Source: UBA8106 sp913052135
GTDB lineage: Bacteria > Acidobacteriota > Vicinamibacteria > Vicinamibacterales > UBA823
Length of the DNA stretch: 64,000 nucleotides
Reading direction: 5' to 3'
NCBI GenBank assembly: GCA_913052135.1
Contig: CAJXDY010000005.1
Location: forward strand, 1-64,000
This document shows, in pieces, positions 18,054-26,587 of this stretch (position 1 is its first letter; every line of letters begins with the position of its first letter). The position numbers and the translations under genes are program-made. The notes under the pieces were generated by a model. The model worked only from the letters and a program-made list of their open reading frames with translations, was not told the DNA's origin and did no database searches.

Positions 18054-18074
18054 ATTGCTGGAACGACCAGCAAT
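18054..18074 (+). terminator. Stem-loop after rpmE
   Basis: ATTGCTGG-aacga-CCAGCAAT: a perfect 8-bp stem with a 5-nt loop beginning 10 nt after the rpmE stop. The tail is gatcctgttt, which has only a weak T-run, so this may be a weak terminator or an mRNA 3' stabiliser. It stands between convergent genes. Confidence 0.5.
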
Positions 18075-18115
18075 GATCCTGTTTAATCTACACGTACAAC
18101 CTTGCAGAGTGATTA

Positions 18116-18901
18116 TTAAATCAGTGAACGAGACTGACAACCATCGACCGTAATACAGGCTCCACTCACCCAACTTGCTCGTTCAGACGCAAGAAACGCA
18201 ACCACCTGCCCGACCTCGTCGGCTTGTCCAAATCGACCAAACGGTAATTCATATTCAATAAATTTCGCCATGCCCTCAGGATCTTCTTGTTGGCGTCGGT
18301 ACCATGAACCACCTGGAAACGAGATCGAACCCGGCGCTACACTATTAACGCGTATCCCGTCAGGCGCGAGTTGCCTCGCCATGGATTTGGCTAAACTAAC
18401 TTCGGCCGCCTTGACGGCATTGTAAGTCATCCGTCCACCCGATTCACGTCCCCAGATCGACGCAATCATAATGATCGCACCCCGACCAGCCCGACGCATG
18501 TGAGGCACGGCTAGTCGCGATGCTCGAATGGCTGGATACAATGTAAAGTCTAGGGCCTCACGCCAGTCCTCATCGGTAGTCTGCACAATATCTCCACCAC
18601 CAGCTTGGCCCACATTGTTAACAAGCACATCTAGACGACCAAATCTCGCAATAGAACTATTAATTACTGTGGCAATGCCATCTGTCGTGGTTACATCGGC
18701 TGGAACAGCGAACACCATATCTGATTGACCAGCTACTTCTTGTAACTCTTGTTCGGCTTTGGCTAACTGATCATTTGTTCGCGCACAAATACATACTCGA
18801 CATCCTTCCGTTACCAACACACGAGCACTTGCAAAACCTAGGCCTCGACTCGAGCCCGTTATGACTGCAACCTTATCTTTTAGTTCGAATTCCATACTCA
18901 T
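18116..18901 (-). CDS. SDR family oxidoreductase
   Basis: Classical short-chain dehydrogenase/reductase of about 261 aa. The NAD(P)-binding motif TGSSRGLG is near residue 15, NNVG near 93, the catalytic Ser is in MIASIWGRE, and Tyr and Lys are in YNAVK. PG with the C-terminal LASERASWVSGACITVDG segment is typical of FabG-like enzymes. The Arg in CARTNDQ after strand 2 favours NADPH. The substrate is not predictable. It starts at ATG 18901 (a second ATG at 18895 is possible) and lies about 106 nt downstream of nrdJ, separated from it by a strong terminator. Confidence 0.88.
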   Translation of the reverse strand: MSMEFELKDKVAVITGSSRGLGFASARVLVTEGCRVCICARTNDQLAKAEQELQEVAGQSDMVFAVPADVTTTDGIATVINSSIARFGRLDVLVNNVGQAGGGDIVQTTDEDWREALDFTLYPAIRASRLAVPHMRRAGRGAIIMIASIWGRESGGRMTYNAVKAAEVSLAKSMARQLAPDGIRVNSVAPGSISFPGGSWYRRQQEDPEGMAKFIEYELPFGRFGQADEVGQVVAFLASERASWVSGACITVDGCQSRSLI

Positions 18902-18948
18902 ACCAATCTACGAAATTCATTGAGGTATTCTTAGCTATCTACCTCTAC

Positions 18949-18986
18949 ATAAAACTGGGCCGCCACCATCAGGCAACGGCCCAGTT
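18949..18986 (-). terminator. Intrinsic terminator of nrdJ
   Basis: On the minus strand AACTGGGCCG, a 14-nt loop and CGGCCCAGTT, with the tail continuing TTATG. A perfect 10-bp GC-rich stem ends in a run of four Ts. It begins 22 nt after the nrdJ stop codon, in the right orientation for rho-independent termination. Confidence 0.85.
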
Positions 18987-19007
18987 ATGTCTGTTAACGT
19001 GATCCTA

Positions 19008-21779
19008 TTATGCGCAACCACTGGTGGTACCGCAGTTATTGCATTTGTAACAACTGCCGCTGCGCACCATAATGGCGCCGCACATGGAACAGGGTGGTGC
19101 GTCCTCTTGATTCTGAATGGCTGCAAATGTTGTTGAGTGCTTCTCTGACTCAACGCTTAATTCATTAACCGGTGGTTCTAATTCGTCAGCCTTAAGCGCA
19201 TCAGGCTTATCACTATTTACCCCAGCGTTAAATTGTGCTCCCGGCGAGAGAAACTTTGTGGCTAGCCATCTGAATATGTAATCCACAATCGACTTAGCAA
19301 ATCTCACTTCTGGGTTCTTCGACATGCCAGAAGGCTCAAAACGTACATGACTGAATTTGTCGACAAGGACCTGCAGGGGCACGCCGTACTGCAACGCATA
19401 AGAAACTGCTTGGGCAAAAGCATCGGCAAATCCTGAAATGGTCGATCCTTCCTTAGCCATTACGAGAAAAATTTCTCCTGGTGATTCATCTTCAAATAGC
19501 CCGACGGTGATATAACCCTCGTGGCCTGCGATGTCGAACTTATGTGTAATGGCCTTACGTTCATCAGGCAGTCGACGACGTGCTGGTTGTCCGACAAGCT
19601 GCTCAATACCATTAATTATCGTCTTTTGACCGTCACGCGATGTATTCAATGGCTGTGTTCGCTTGCTCCCGTCTCGATAGATCGATACCGCCTTAGTACC
19701 CAAACGCCAAGCATCAATATAAGCTTGCTGAATTTCCTCAACCGTTGCTTCCTTTGGAACATTAACCGTTTTCGAAATAGCACCTGAAATAAACGGCTGG
19801 GTCGCGCCAATCATTCGAATGTGGCCCATGTAGTCAATGGACCGATCACCACTTGCCGGTTTGAAGGCACAATCGAAGACAGGTAGATCTTTATCCTTGA
19901 GATGAGGTGCACCTTCAATGGTTTCATGTTCATCGATAAATGCACTGATCTCTTGAATCTGATCCTCTTCATACCCAAGTTTAGCTAAGGCCATTGGTAC
20001 GGTTTGGTTTACTATTTTCATCATCCCACCACCAACGAGCTTCTTATACTTAACCAATGCAATATCTGGTTCGACACCGGTGGTATCACAGTCCATCATG
20101 AATCCAATAGTCCCTGTCGGCGCCAACACAGTAGCTTGAGCGTTACGGTAACCGAACTCCTCTCCCAACTCGACAGCATCGTCCCACGCTTCTTTCGCTG
20201 CAGCATACAAACTACTCGAGACGTTGGTCCTATCAATATCCTTTAAGGAATTACGGTGCTTTCGCATTACTCTTGCGAATGGTTCGGCATTATCGGCGTA
20301 TCCGGCAAACGGTCCGCCCTGATCTCTCGCGATGCGCGCAGACTGAGCATACGCTTCACCTGTCATGAGGGCCGTGATGGTCGCCGCGTAATCACGACCA
20401 GCTTGACTATCGTAGGGCAATCCTCGCGCCATGAGTAACGCCCCGAGATTGGCATAACCTAAACCGAGTGGGCGATAGTCACGACTATTGCGCTCTATGG
20501 GCTTACTCGGATAGCTAGCATTATCAACAATAATTTCTTGCGCTGTAATTAACGTCCGCACGGCCGCACTAAAATCGCTAGCGGCGAAATCACCACGCTC
20601 GTCCACAAACTTCATCAGATTTAGTGATGCCAGATTACATGCGGAATCATCTAAAAACATGTACTCCGAGCAGGGGTTCGACGCGTTAATACGCGCCGTA
20701 TTGGGACAAGTATGCCAATCATTGACAGTCGTATCGAATTGCATACCTGGATCACCGCAGATGTGCGTAGCGCTGGCGATTTGACTCATCAGGTCTGACG
20801 CACGATACGTGTCCATAACACTGTTATCGCGAACAGCTCGAGTCTGCCATTCACCATCGTCAAGAACAGCCCGCATAAAACCATCCGTTACCCGAACGCT
20901 ATTGTTGGAATTCTGAAAAAACACTGAAGAGTACGCTGGCCCGGTAAACGAACCATCATAACCAGCGTCGATAAGCGCCCACGCCTTCCGCTCTTCGTCC
21001 ACTTTGCAATTAATAAAAGTTTCAATGTCTGGGTGATCAGCATTCAAAATTACCATTTTGGCAGCACGTCGTGTTTTACCGCCAGACTTGATGACACCAG
21101 CGAAGGCATCATAACCCTTCATAAAGGAAACTGGACCTGAAGCCGTACCACCACCAGCCAGCACTTCCCGCGACGAGCGAATCGATGAAAGGTTTGAACC
21201 AGTTCCGGACCCAAACTTGAACAGCATCCCCTCAGTCTTCGCTAGGGTCAAAATGGACTCCATAGTGTCTTGGACTGAGTTAATGAAACATGCCGAGCAC
21301 TGCGGAGCTTTCTCAAAACCACAATTAAACCAAACGGGGCTGTTAAAAGCGGCCTTCTGTTGAACCAATAAATACTTCAGATCGTCACTAAAGGCATGCA
21401 AATCGTCTTCAGTCGCAAAGTAGCGCTTCACTCTAGCCCATTCTGTGATGGTGTCGACAACGCGACCAATGAGCTGCCTGACGCTATGTTCACGTTCTGG
21501 AGTTCCTAGCTCTCCCCGAAAATATTTCGACACCACAATGTTCGTCGCCTGTTGCGACCAAAACGTTGGTATCTCGACATCACGTTGTTCAAATACAAGT
21601 TCACCATGTTCGTTTCCGATAGTTGCCGATCTTTGTTCCCACGCAATCTCATCGAAGGGATCAACGCTCTCGCGACTAAATACGCGTGGAAACTGAAGGC
21701 CTGATTGCGGCGTGTCTGATTGTCGCGCCGAAACCTGCGCATCATTAACGTCCGTTTGCTGCGCAGTTCCTCTATCCAT
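19008..21779 (-). CDS. nrdJ: Vitamin B12-dependent (class II) ribonucleotide reductase
   Basis: Makes deoxyribonucleotides using adenosylcobalamin to generate the thiyl radical, so it needs neither oxygen nor an R2 subunit. The protein is about 923 aa: ATP-cone-like/N-terminal region, then the ten-stranded barrel with FKFGSGTGSNLSSIRSSRE, the conserved NPCSEYMFLDDSACNL (substrate-binding and radical Cys region) and APTGTIGFMMDCDTTGVEPD. The C-terminal tail has the redox/zinc cysteines (CSMCGAIMV, CYKCNNCG). ATG at 21779 is chosen because GGAGG lies 6 nt upstream; the longer frame to 21806 is not needed. A promoter and a two-hairpin leader lie upstream and an intrinsic terminator downstream, so it is a one-gene unit. 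Confidence 0.95.
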   Translation of the reverse strand: MDRGTAQQTDVNDAQVSARQSDTPQSGLQFPRVFSRESVDPFDEIAWEQRSATIGNEHGELVFEQRDVEIPTFWSQQATNIVVSKYFRGELGTPEREHSVRQLIGRVVDTITEWARVKRYFATEDDLHAFSDDLKYLLVQQKAAFNSPVWFNCGFEKAPQCSACFINSVQDTMESILTLAKTEGMLFKFGSGTGSNLSSIRSSREVLAGGGTASGPVSFMKGYDAFAGVIKSGGKTRRAAKMVILNADHPDIETFINCKVDEERKAWALIDAGYDGSFTGPAYSSVFFQNSNNSVRVTDGFMRAVLDDGEWQTRAVRDNSVMDTYRASDLMSQIASATHICGDPGMQFDTTVNDWHTCPNTARINASNPCSEYMFLDDSACNLASLNLMKFVDERGDFAASDFSAAVRTLITAQEIIVDNASYPSKPIERNSRDYRPLGLGYANLGALLMARGLPYDSQAGRDYAATITALMTGEAYAQSARIARDQGGPFAGYADNAEPFARVMRKHRNSLKDIDRTNVSSSLYAAAKEAWDDAVELGEEFGYRNAQATVLAPTGTIGFMMDCDTTGVEPDIALVKYKKLVGGGMMKIVNQTVPMALAKLGYEEDQIQEISAFIDEHETIEGAPHLKDKDLPVFDCAFKPASGDRSIDYMGHIRMIGATQPFISGAISKTVNVPKEATVEEIQQAYIDAWRLGTKAVSIYRDGSKRTQPLNTSRDGQKTIINGIEQLVGQPARRRLPDERKAITHKFDIAGHEGYITVGLFEDESPGEIFLVMAKEGSTISGFADAFAQAVSYALQYGVPLQVLVDKFSHVRFEPSGMSKNPEVRFAKSIVDYIFRWLATKFLSPGAQFNAGVNSDKPDALKADELEPPVNELSVESEKHSTTFAAIQNQEDAPPCSMCGAIMVRSGSCYKCNNCGTTSGCA

Positions 21780-21885
21780 AACTGGCCTCCAAATACTAAA
21801 GACCACCTCGCCCCAAAGGTCGGTCTAGATCTAATTTAAGAAATACTTATCTCGAACTTCTACTACTCAATTTATGCCTTCACAG

Positions 21886-21932
21886 CCGAGTCGAGAACCT
21901 GGGATTCTCTCGGTGAGGCTGATCAGCCCTCA
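21886..21932 (-). promoter_or_regulatory. Tandem hairpins at the 5' end of the nrdJ transcript
   Basis: On the minus strand two stem-loops abut without a gap: TGAGG(G)CTGATCAG(C)CTCA (21932-21914), then CCGAGAGAA-tcccagg-TTCTC-gac-TCGG (21913-21886). They are flanked by GCC (21935-21933) and GGC (21878-21876), which could close a short three-way junction. They begin where transcription from the promoter at 21969-21941 should start. They do not show the conserved B12-box sequence of the cobalamin riboswitch, so the class is unknown. Confidence 0.5.
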
Positions 21933-21940
21933 GGCGGTCA

Positions 21941-21969
21941 ACTATGTGTCCTGTCTATCGGTTTGTCAA
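21941..21969 (-). promoter_or_regulatory. Sigma-70-type promoter for nrdJ
   Basis: On the minus strand TTGACA (21969-21964) is a perfect -35, followed by exactly 17 nt and CATAGT (21946-21941), a 4/6 match to TATAAT. The predicted start is at about 21935-21933, some 155 nt upstream of the nrdJ ATG, leaving a long structured leader. Confidence 0.6.
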
Positions 21970-22138
21970 GATAGAAACTACTAGATATGGTGTCATCTTT
22001 TAAGGGCAAGCGCTAGATGTTGATAAAATAGCCATTTTTGAGGTTTCTTTTGCCACCATCCTATGGCTTTATTTTCTGATTATAAGTTTTCGGCTCACCA
22101 AGCTACGTTCCATGAAATCGCTATGATAAAGTCCTGCC
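21970..22138. other. Remainder of the nrdJ / CPBP divergent intergenic region
   Basis: The whole region between the divergent starts spans about 359 nt; besides the nrdJ promoter and leader it holds AT-rich sequence before the CPBP gene. TATGAT (22122-22127) is a possible -10 for that gene. No coding sequence is visible. Confidence 0.35.
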
Positions 22139-22930
22139 GTGCTGACTGACAAGGACTCCCCTTCAAGCAAGTTTACCTTATCCAAAAACCAGCAAGGGTC
22201 CATTGGAGACCCACGCATTGTTGGCCACGAATCCTCTCATCTGACCAAACGTTTCAGAGCACTATGCGAGGTGATCCTCTGTTCGGGTTTTCCCACACAG
22301 TTACTACTCGTTCAAGTAATGACGGCGATCGGACTTCAACCGTTCGAAACAGATGGCAGTCTTGCAATGAACTACGTCGTGGTATTGTCGCTAGCCGATG
22401 CAGTCGTACTAACAACGTTAATCCTGTGGTTGCTAGCACTTCATGGGGAAAGCCCTCGCAATCTCTTCCTAGGTTCACGAGGAATCGTACAGGAATTCAA
22501 GTTCAGCCTCCTGCTTATCCCACTTGTATTATTCCTTGTAGTCGCTGCTTCAGTCAGCTTCCAACACTTCGCACCGTGGCTTCATAACGTGCCGGAAAAC
22601 CCTTTCGAACCTTTAATTCAAACGACCGCAGACGCTTCCATCTTCGCGCTCGTAGCCGTCATAGCAGGCGGTGTACGCGAGGAGATCCAGCGGGCGTTCA
22701 TCCTTTATCGTTTCGAGCGGTATCTGGGAGGAAGCGCTACAGGCGTTATCCTTTTTAGTTTAGTTTTTGGAGCAGGGCATCTAATGCAAGGATGGGACGC
22801 CGCAATCATCACAACTCTACTTGGTGCACTGTGGAGTATCGTCTATCTTATACGACGAAGCGTTATCGCCCCGATTGTTAGCCACGCTTCCTTTAACCTC
22901 ATCCAGATTATCCATCACCTGATTAGTTGA
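22139..22930 (+). CDS. CPBP family intramembrane metalloprotease
   Basis: Membrane protein of about 263 aa with five to six helices, of the CAAX-protease/bacteriocin-processing (Abi, CPBP) family. Its three motifs are visible: GGVREEIQRAFILYR (EExxxR, near residue 180), GAGHLMQGWDAA (His of motif 2) and IVSHASFNLIQ (HxxxN of motif 3). Roles of family members range from prenyl-protein processing to immunity; none can be assigned here. The ~40-residue N-terminal extension before the first helix is polar. The start is GTG at 22139 with no clear ribosome site. The gene is single, divergent from nrdJ, and ends 12 nt from the convergent SurA-like gene. Confidence 0.85.
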   Translation: MLTDKDSPSSKFTLSKNQQGSIGDPRIVGHESSHLTKRFRALCEVILCSGFPTQLLLVQVMTAIGLQPFETDGSLAMNYVVVLSLADAVVLTTLILWLLALHGESPRNLFLGSRGIVQEFKFSLLLIPLVLFLVVAASVSFQHFAPWLHNVPENPFEPLIQTTADASIFALVAVIAGGVREEIQRAFILYRFERYLGGSATGVILFSLVFGAGHLMQGWDAAIITTLLGALWSIVYLIRRSVIAPIVSHASFNLIQIIHHLIS

Positions 22931-22942
22931 GTAACTCGTTGG

Positions 22943-23593
22943 TTACGGCACGTAAACTATCTCCACACTCTCGCGCAATCGCGCAATCCAATTTTCAATA
23001 ATAACTTGCCGCCGCTCTTCCAAGAGATCGTTTCGGACGAGTTCACGTGCGTCATTAAATGGGAGTCTTGAACCATAATGGATGTATAAATCCTCATTCT
23101 CTTTGTGGTATTGGACTAGTTCTGCATTAGTCGGCTCTGCGGTCGACGTAAAACGCTGCCGGAGATAACCCTCGATCCGCAAGTCATTACGAATAAGTCG
23201 ATAGAGGCGTTCCTCGGTCATACCGACAGATTTCCACGCTGTTTCAAAAGACTTTACTGTTGAATGGTGCTCTTTCAGTTCATCAACCCGACGCTGAATC
23301 GAAGTTTGACGCGGTTCTGAGACAAGAAATCGATCAACTTCAACCAAGATGAGAATTCTGTTGATCAAACGGGAGGTCACCTGAGTCTCAGAGCCTTCGT
23401 TGGAGCCCATCGCTAAAACTCCTAACTCGGTTACGGCTCGAACATCGGACAACATGATTAATTGGCGGTCTACTGTAGCAACAACCTTATCGATAATATC
23501 TTGCTTTGCGGACCCAGCCGTCAAAACAAAGAATAGCAACACGCAGAAAGCGCGTTGATATACCGGCCGGAGATACTTAGCAGCACCTAGCAT
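22943..23593 (-). CDS. SurA-like periplasmic chaperone without PPIase domain
   Basis: Exported protein of about 216 aa. A signal peptide (AFCVLLFFVLTAGSA) is followed by DKVVATVDRQLIMLSDVRA, which resembles the opening of the SurA N-domain (D.VVAVV....I..SD), a helical body and a C-terminal helix (ELVRNDLLEERRQVIIENWI) like the segment that closes the SurA core. The parvulin PPIase domains of SurA are missing; SurA chaperone activity is known to reside in the N- and C-parts, so a chaperone role is plausible. It lies 33 nt downstream of the BamA-like gene on the same strand, the context expected for an outer-membrane-protein chaperone. Start ATG at 23593. Confidence 0.75.
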   Translation of the reverse strand: MLGAAKYLRPVYQRAFCVLLFFVLTAGSAKQDIIDKVVATVDRQLIMLSDVRAVTELGVLAMGSNEGSETQVTSRLINRILILVEVDRFLVSEPRQTSIQRRVDELKEHHSTVKSFETAWKSVGMTEERLYRLIRNDLRIEGYLRQRFTSTAEPTNAELVQYHKENEDLYIHYGSRLPFNDARELVRNDLLEERRQVIIENWIARLRESVEIVYVP

Positions 23594-23626
23594 TTACACC
23601 ACCACATACACTCATGCGGCCACATA

Positions 23627-26587
23627 TCAAAACGCCTGACCGATGCTTACGTGCAACGCCATACGTCCTTCCTTCCGATTGCCGAATTGACGTCGATCTA
23701 ATTTAAAACCTACGTCAACACGGATCGGTCCGATTGGTGATCGGTACCGCACACCAAACCCAGCACCGCCTCGGATCCGATTTACTGCCATATCGTTAAC
23801 TGCCCGGAATACATTACCAAGGTCTAGAAAAGCAACTGCACCGATAGGACCTCTAATCGGAAAACGGATTTCGTTATTAATGATAAACAACCCGTTGCCA
23901 CCTTGAGGAAATCCATCTTGGTCAATAGTTGAACCGTCACCGAGACGGTCTAGTGCGAATCCACGAACTGTTGTCGACCCTCCAGCAAAAAATCGTTCGC
24001 TCACAGGAAGATTCTGAACGACCATCTCTGTTGCTTGACCACCAGCTTTAATTTCCACAATACTCCGACTAAAACCTCTAGCGAACCCAAGCCGAAGTCC
24101 TGTTGCAAATACAACACCAGCCGACCTTGGTAAGCCTCGGTACAGAAACCCCTGCATCAACACCTTCGCAAAACCGACCTCGGACCCGATACGTCGACCG
24201 GCACTCTTCACCTCAAAACTTATTAACGAGCCCCGGGTTGGCTCGAATGGATCATTGCGACTATCGCGCAGCGCAGTGCCGGAAAAAGCGGACAGACCGA
24301 TTTGAGGAAACAGCCTGTCAATCAGCGGTTGATCGCTTTGATTAAAACGCTCATCAAATAAAGTATTCTGATTGAAAGAATATCCACCGCTCAGGATCGC
24401 ACCGGAACCGAACGACTGACGCCACTCTACATTTATCCCCTGTTGCTTAAGATTGAAACTCGATCGGATAGATTGATCAACAAAAGCCGACACAACTAGT
24501 TCGCCACTCGTCTCGAACACACGTGGTTCGCGGAATGTGAATAGTGCGCGATATTCGTTGAAACCGTATCCTCCAGACTTCCCTTTGCCACCTTGGTCGT
24601 CGTTCGGGCGAAGACTGACACGCGCAAATAAATTGACTGAGCGGTTTTTTCCCCACAAGTTTCGTCGTCCAATCTCAACAAATCCACGGGGCGCAAACTC
24701 AAACCGCTCAATCGCACTAGCGCTGGTTTGACTCTCTCGCTGTAATCTTGTTCCAGCTTCAAATCCTCCGCCATAACTCAACAACGTGGCGGGCACCTCT
24801 TCTACCATTACCAGCACGTCGCGACGGGTATCACTATGATGATTAAATTCTGCGAAGCGGATCCGTTTGAACATGCCTAATAAATTCAGGCGCTGCTGAC
24901 CTTCAGCTAACCGCTCCCGACTGAGTGCCTCGCCAGATTGGAAACCCAAAGTGCGCTTTATGGTTTCAATGCTCACTCTGGAATGGCCACTGACAAGTAC
25001 ATGGTGGACGACAGCTTGAACGCCTGGATCGATAATAAAGCGTAGATCGACTTTCGTAAAATCTTCTGAAAAAGCCATGTCAACTTGCACAGAAGCATGA
25101 TCATAGCCTTGGCTGAGCAGGTAATTAAGTATCCGATCCCGGTCTCCAAAAACCCTGCTTTGTGCGTATGGATTAGCAACTTTGGACTCTAGAAGCTCTA
25201 ACAATAGGTCAGTTTCTTCACCTGGGGCTTTTTCTAGCGTTACCGACTGAACAATGACACGCAGACCTTCACTAATCGTCAGGCGAGGGGTAACGAGCCG
25301 TGAATTTACAAACGGATGTTCAGAAGCTAATAAGGCGTTAACAATTTCTTTTTTGACAGAAACTTGCGAGTGTCCAGCCAGCCGGTAAGTCGCGATGATA
25401 GTAGCCACGCTGTCATCAAAGGAAGCTTCAACAAAAACATCCTCAGCACGCATATCCATGATTTCTAGGATCACGTTGTCGGACAGCATCTGGTTCCCGA
25501 TAATCTCTGGATTGGTTATCTTGTAAATTTGGCCGGGCGAAACGTGAAAGACGATTCTTAACTCTTCGTCATTTTCTTGTAAACTATAGCTGGCTTCAAC
25601 ACGAGAGTAACCTAACCGACGAAAATGTGTCCTGATTCGATCGATGGAATCGTCAAGTAAATCCAGATCTATAGATCCTTCTCGCGCTATAGGCACCAAA
25701 GCCTCTTGTTCTTCTGGTGATAGGACTTCGTTATCGAACTGCACCAACACAAACGGACCTGGGTTCGCATGAATCGTCAAATTAATTGATGTGTTATTCA
25801 GATTGGTGGTAATGCTGTGGTTGACTTCAGCCTCGTAATACCCTCTTTCCTTCAAGGAGTCACCGTACACACTCAAACGACGACGGATCGCCAAGCGGTC
25901 ATAAGGCATTCCTACATGCAGTCCAAGTTGCGTAAGCAACTGGTTTGTCGACTCCAATGTTCTACCAGTGACCTTAAGTGAGCTTACATTTGCGCGCACT
26001 CCGGCCTCAATTTCAAAATTCAGTATGACCCGACCTGACTCTTCATCGATACTCGTAACAGCATCAATACGAGGGTTCATAAACCCGTTGTCACGATATA
26101 AAGACTCGAGTAACCCCGTAGCCTCGGCGGTTTGAGTAAGCGTGAGAGATTCACCATAGCGTTCACGAACGAGCTGACCAAGACGCCTTCGTGGCAAACC
26201 AAGCACACCTTTAAATTCAATTTTTGTGACCGTGCGTTTCGGGACAACTACATACCTTAACGCAACGCCATTTTGCTGCTCGTTAGCTTCCGCACGAACA
26301 TCCTCGAATTGGCCAATCGTGAAAAGATGAAAAATGCTGTCTCGAACTTGTTCGATCAACAGTGGATCCCCAACACGCGTAACGATTGCCTCTTGAAGAT
26401 CTTTAACTGTTGTTTGAGACGAAGTGCCCACGATCTCAATGGATATGATCTGGCGATCAAGGTACGTCATGAGAGGAGCGGCCAGTAATGGATAGGCCTC
26501 AAACAACAGGAGTGTAAACACCACCATCAAGCAGCCACCAACACCACGTGTCGAATAGCTCCGCTCCACACGAATCCCCGCCCGCAT
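23627..26587 (-). CDS. BamA/TamA-family outer-membrane assembly protein with seven POTRA repeats
   Basis: Omp85-family protein of about 986 aa. After a signal region (residues ~18-38) I count seven POTRA-like repeats: openings near IISIEIVG, VTKIEFKG, VSSLKVTG, FVLVQFDN, KITNPEIIG, IVQSVTLEK and VHHVLVSG, each ~75-85 residues. A C-terminal 16-strand surface-antigen barrel starts near residue 600 and contains RGF (GSTTVRGFALDRLG) and IGPIRVDVGFKLD near the end. E. coli BamA has five POTRAs and TamA three. The start is ATG at 26587, sharing one base with the tamB stop (TGATG); a longer frame to 26653 would overlap tamB. It probably inserts beta-barrel proteins with TamB and the SurA-like protein. 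Whether it is the only BamA of the cell cannot be told here. Confidence 0.9.
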   Translation of the reverse strand: MRAGIRVERSYSTRGVGGCLMVVFTLLLFEAYPLLAAPLMTYLDRQIISIEIVGTSSQTTVKDLQEAIVTRVGDPLLIEQVRDSIFHLFTIGQFEDVRAEANEQQNGVALRYVVVPKRTVTKIEFKGVLGLPRRRLGQLVRERYGESLTLTQTAEATGLLESLYRDNGFMNPRIDAVTSIDEESGRVILNFEIEAGVRANVSSLKVTGRTLESTNQLLTQLGLHVGMPYDRLAIRRRLSVYGDSLKERGYYEAEVNHSITTNLNNTSINLTIHANPGPFVLVQFDNEVLSPEEQEALVPIAREGSIDLDLLDDSIDRIRTHFRRLGYSRVEASYSLQENDEELRIVFHVSPGQIYKITNPEIIGNQMLSDNVILEIMDMRAEDVFVEASFDDSVATIIATYRLAGHSQVSVKKEIVNALLASEHPFVNSRLVTPRLTISEGLRVIVQSVTLEKAPGEETDLLLELLESKVANPYAQSRVFGDRDRILNYLLSQGYDHASVQVDMAFSEDFTKVDLRFIIDPGVQAVVHHVLVSGHSRVSIETIKRTLGFQSGEALSRERLAEGQQRLNLLGMFKRIRFAEFNHHSDTRRDVLVMVEEVPATLLSYGGGFEAGTRLQRESQTSASAIERFEFAPRGFVEIGRRNLWGKNRSVNLFARVSLRPNDDQGGKGKSGGYGFNEYRALFTFREPRVFETSGELVVSAFVDQSIRSSFNLKQQGINVEWRQSFGSGAILSGGYSFNQNTLFDERFNQSDQPLIDRLFPQIGLSAFSGTALRDSRNDPFEPTRGSLISFEVKSAGRRIGSEVGFAKVLMQGFLYRGLPRSAGVVFATGLRLGFARGFSRSIVEIKAGGQATEMVVQNLPVSERFFAGGSTTVRGFALDRLGDGSTIDQDGFPQGGNGLFIINNEIRFPIRGPIGAVAFLDLGNVFRAVNDMAVNRIRGGAGFGVRYRSPIGPIRVDVGFKLDRRQFGNRKEGRMALHVSIGQAF

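Noticed and set aside
21886..21969. Cobalamin riboswitch or hammerhead ribozyme in the nrdJ leader
   Set aside because: The B12-box consensus and the long P3-P6 core of the cobalamin riboswitch are missing, and the hammerhead CTGATGA and GAAA cores are absent.
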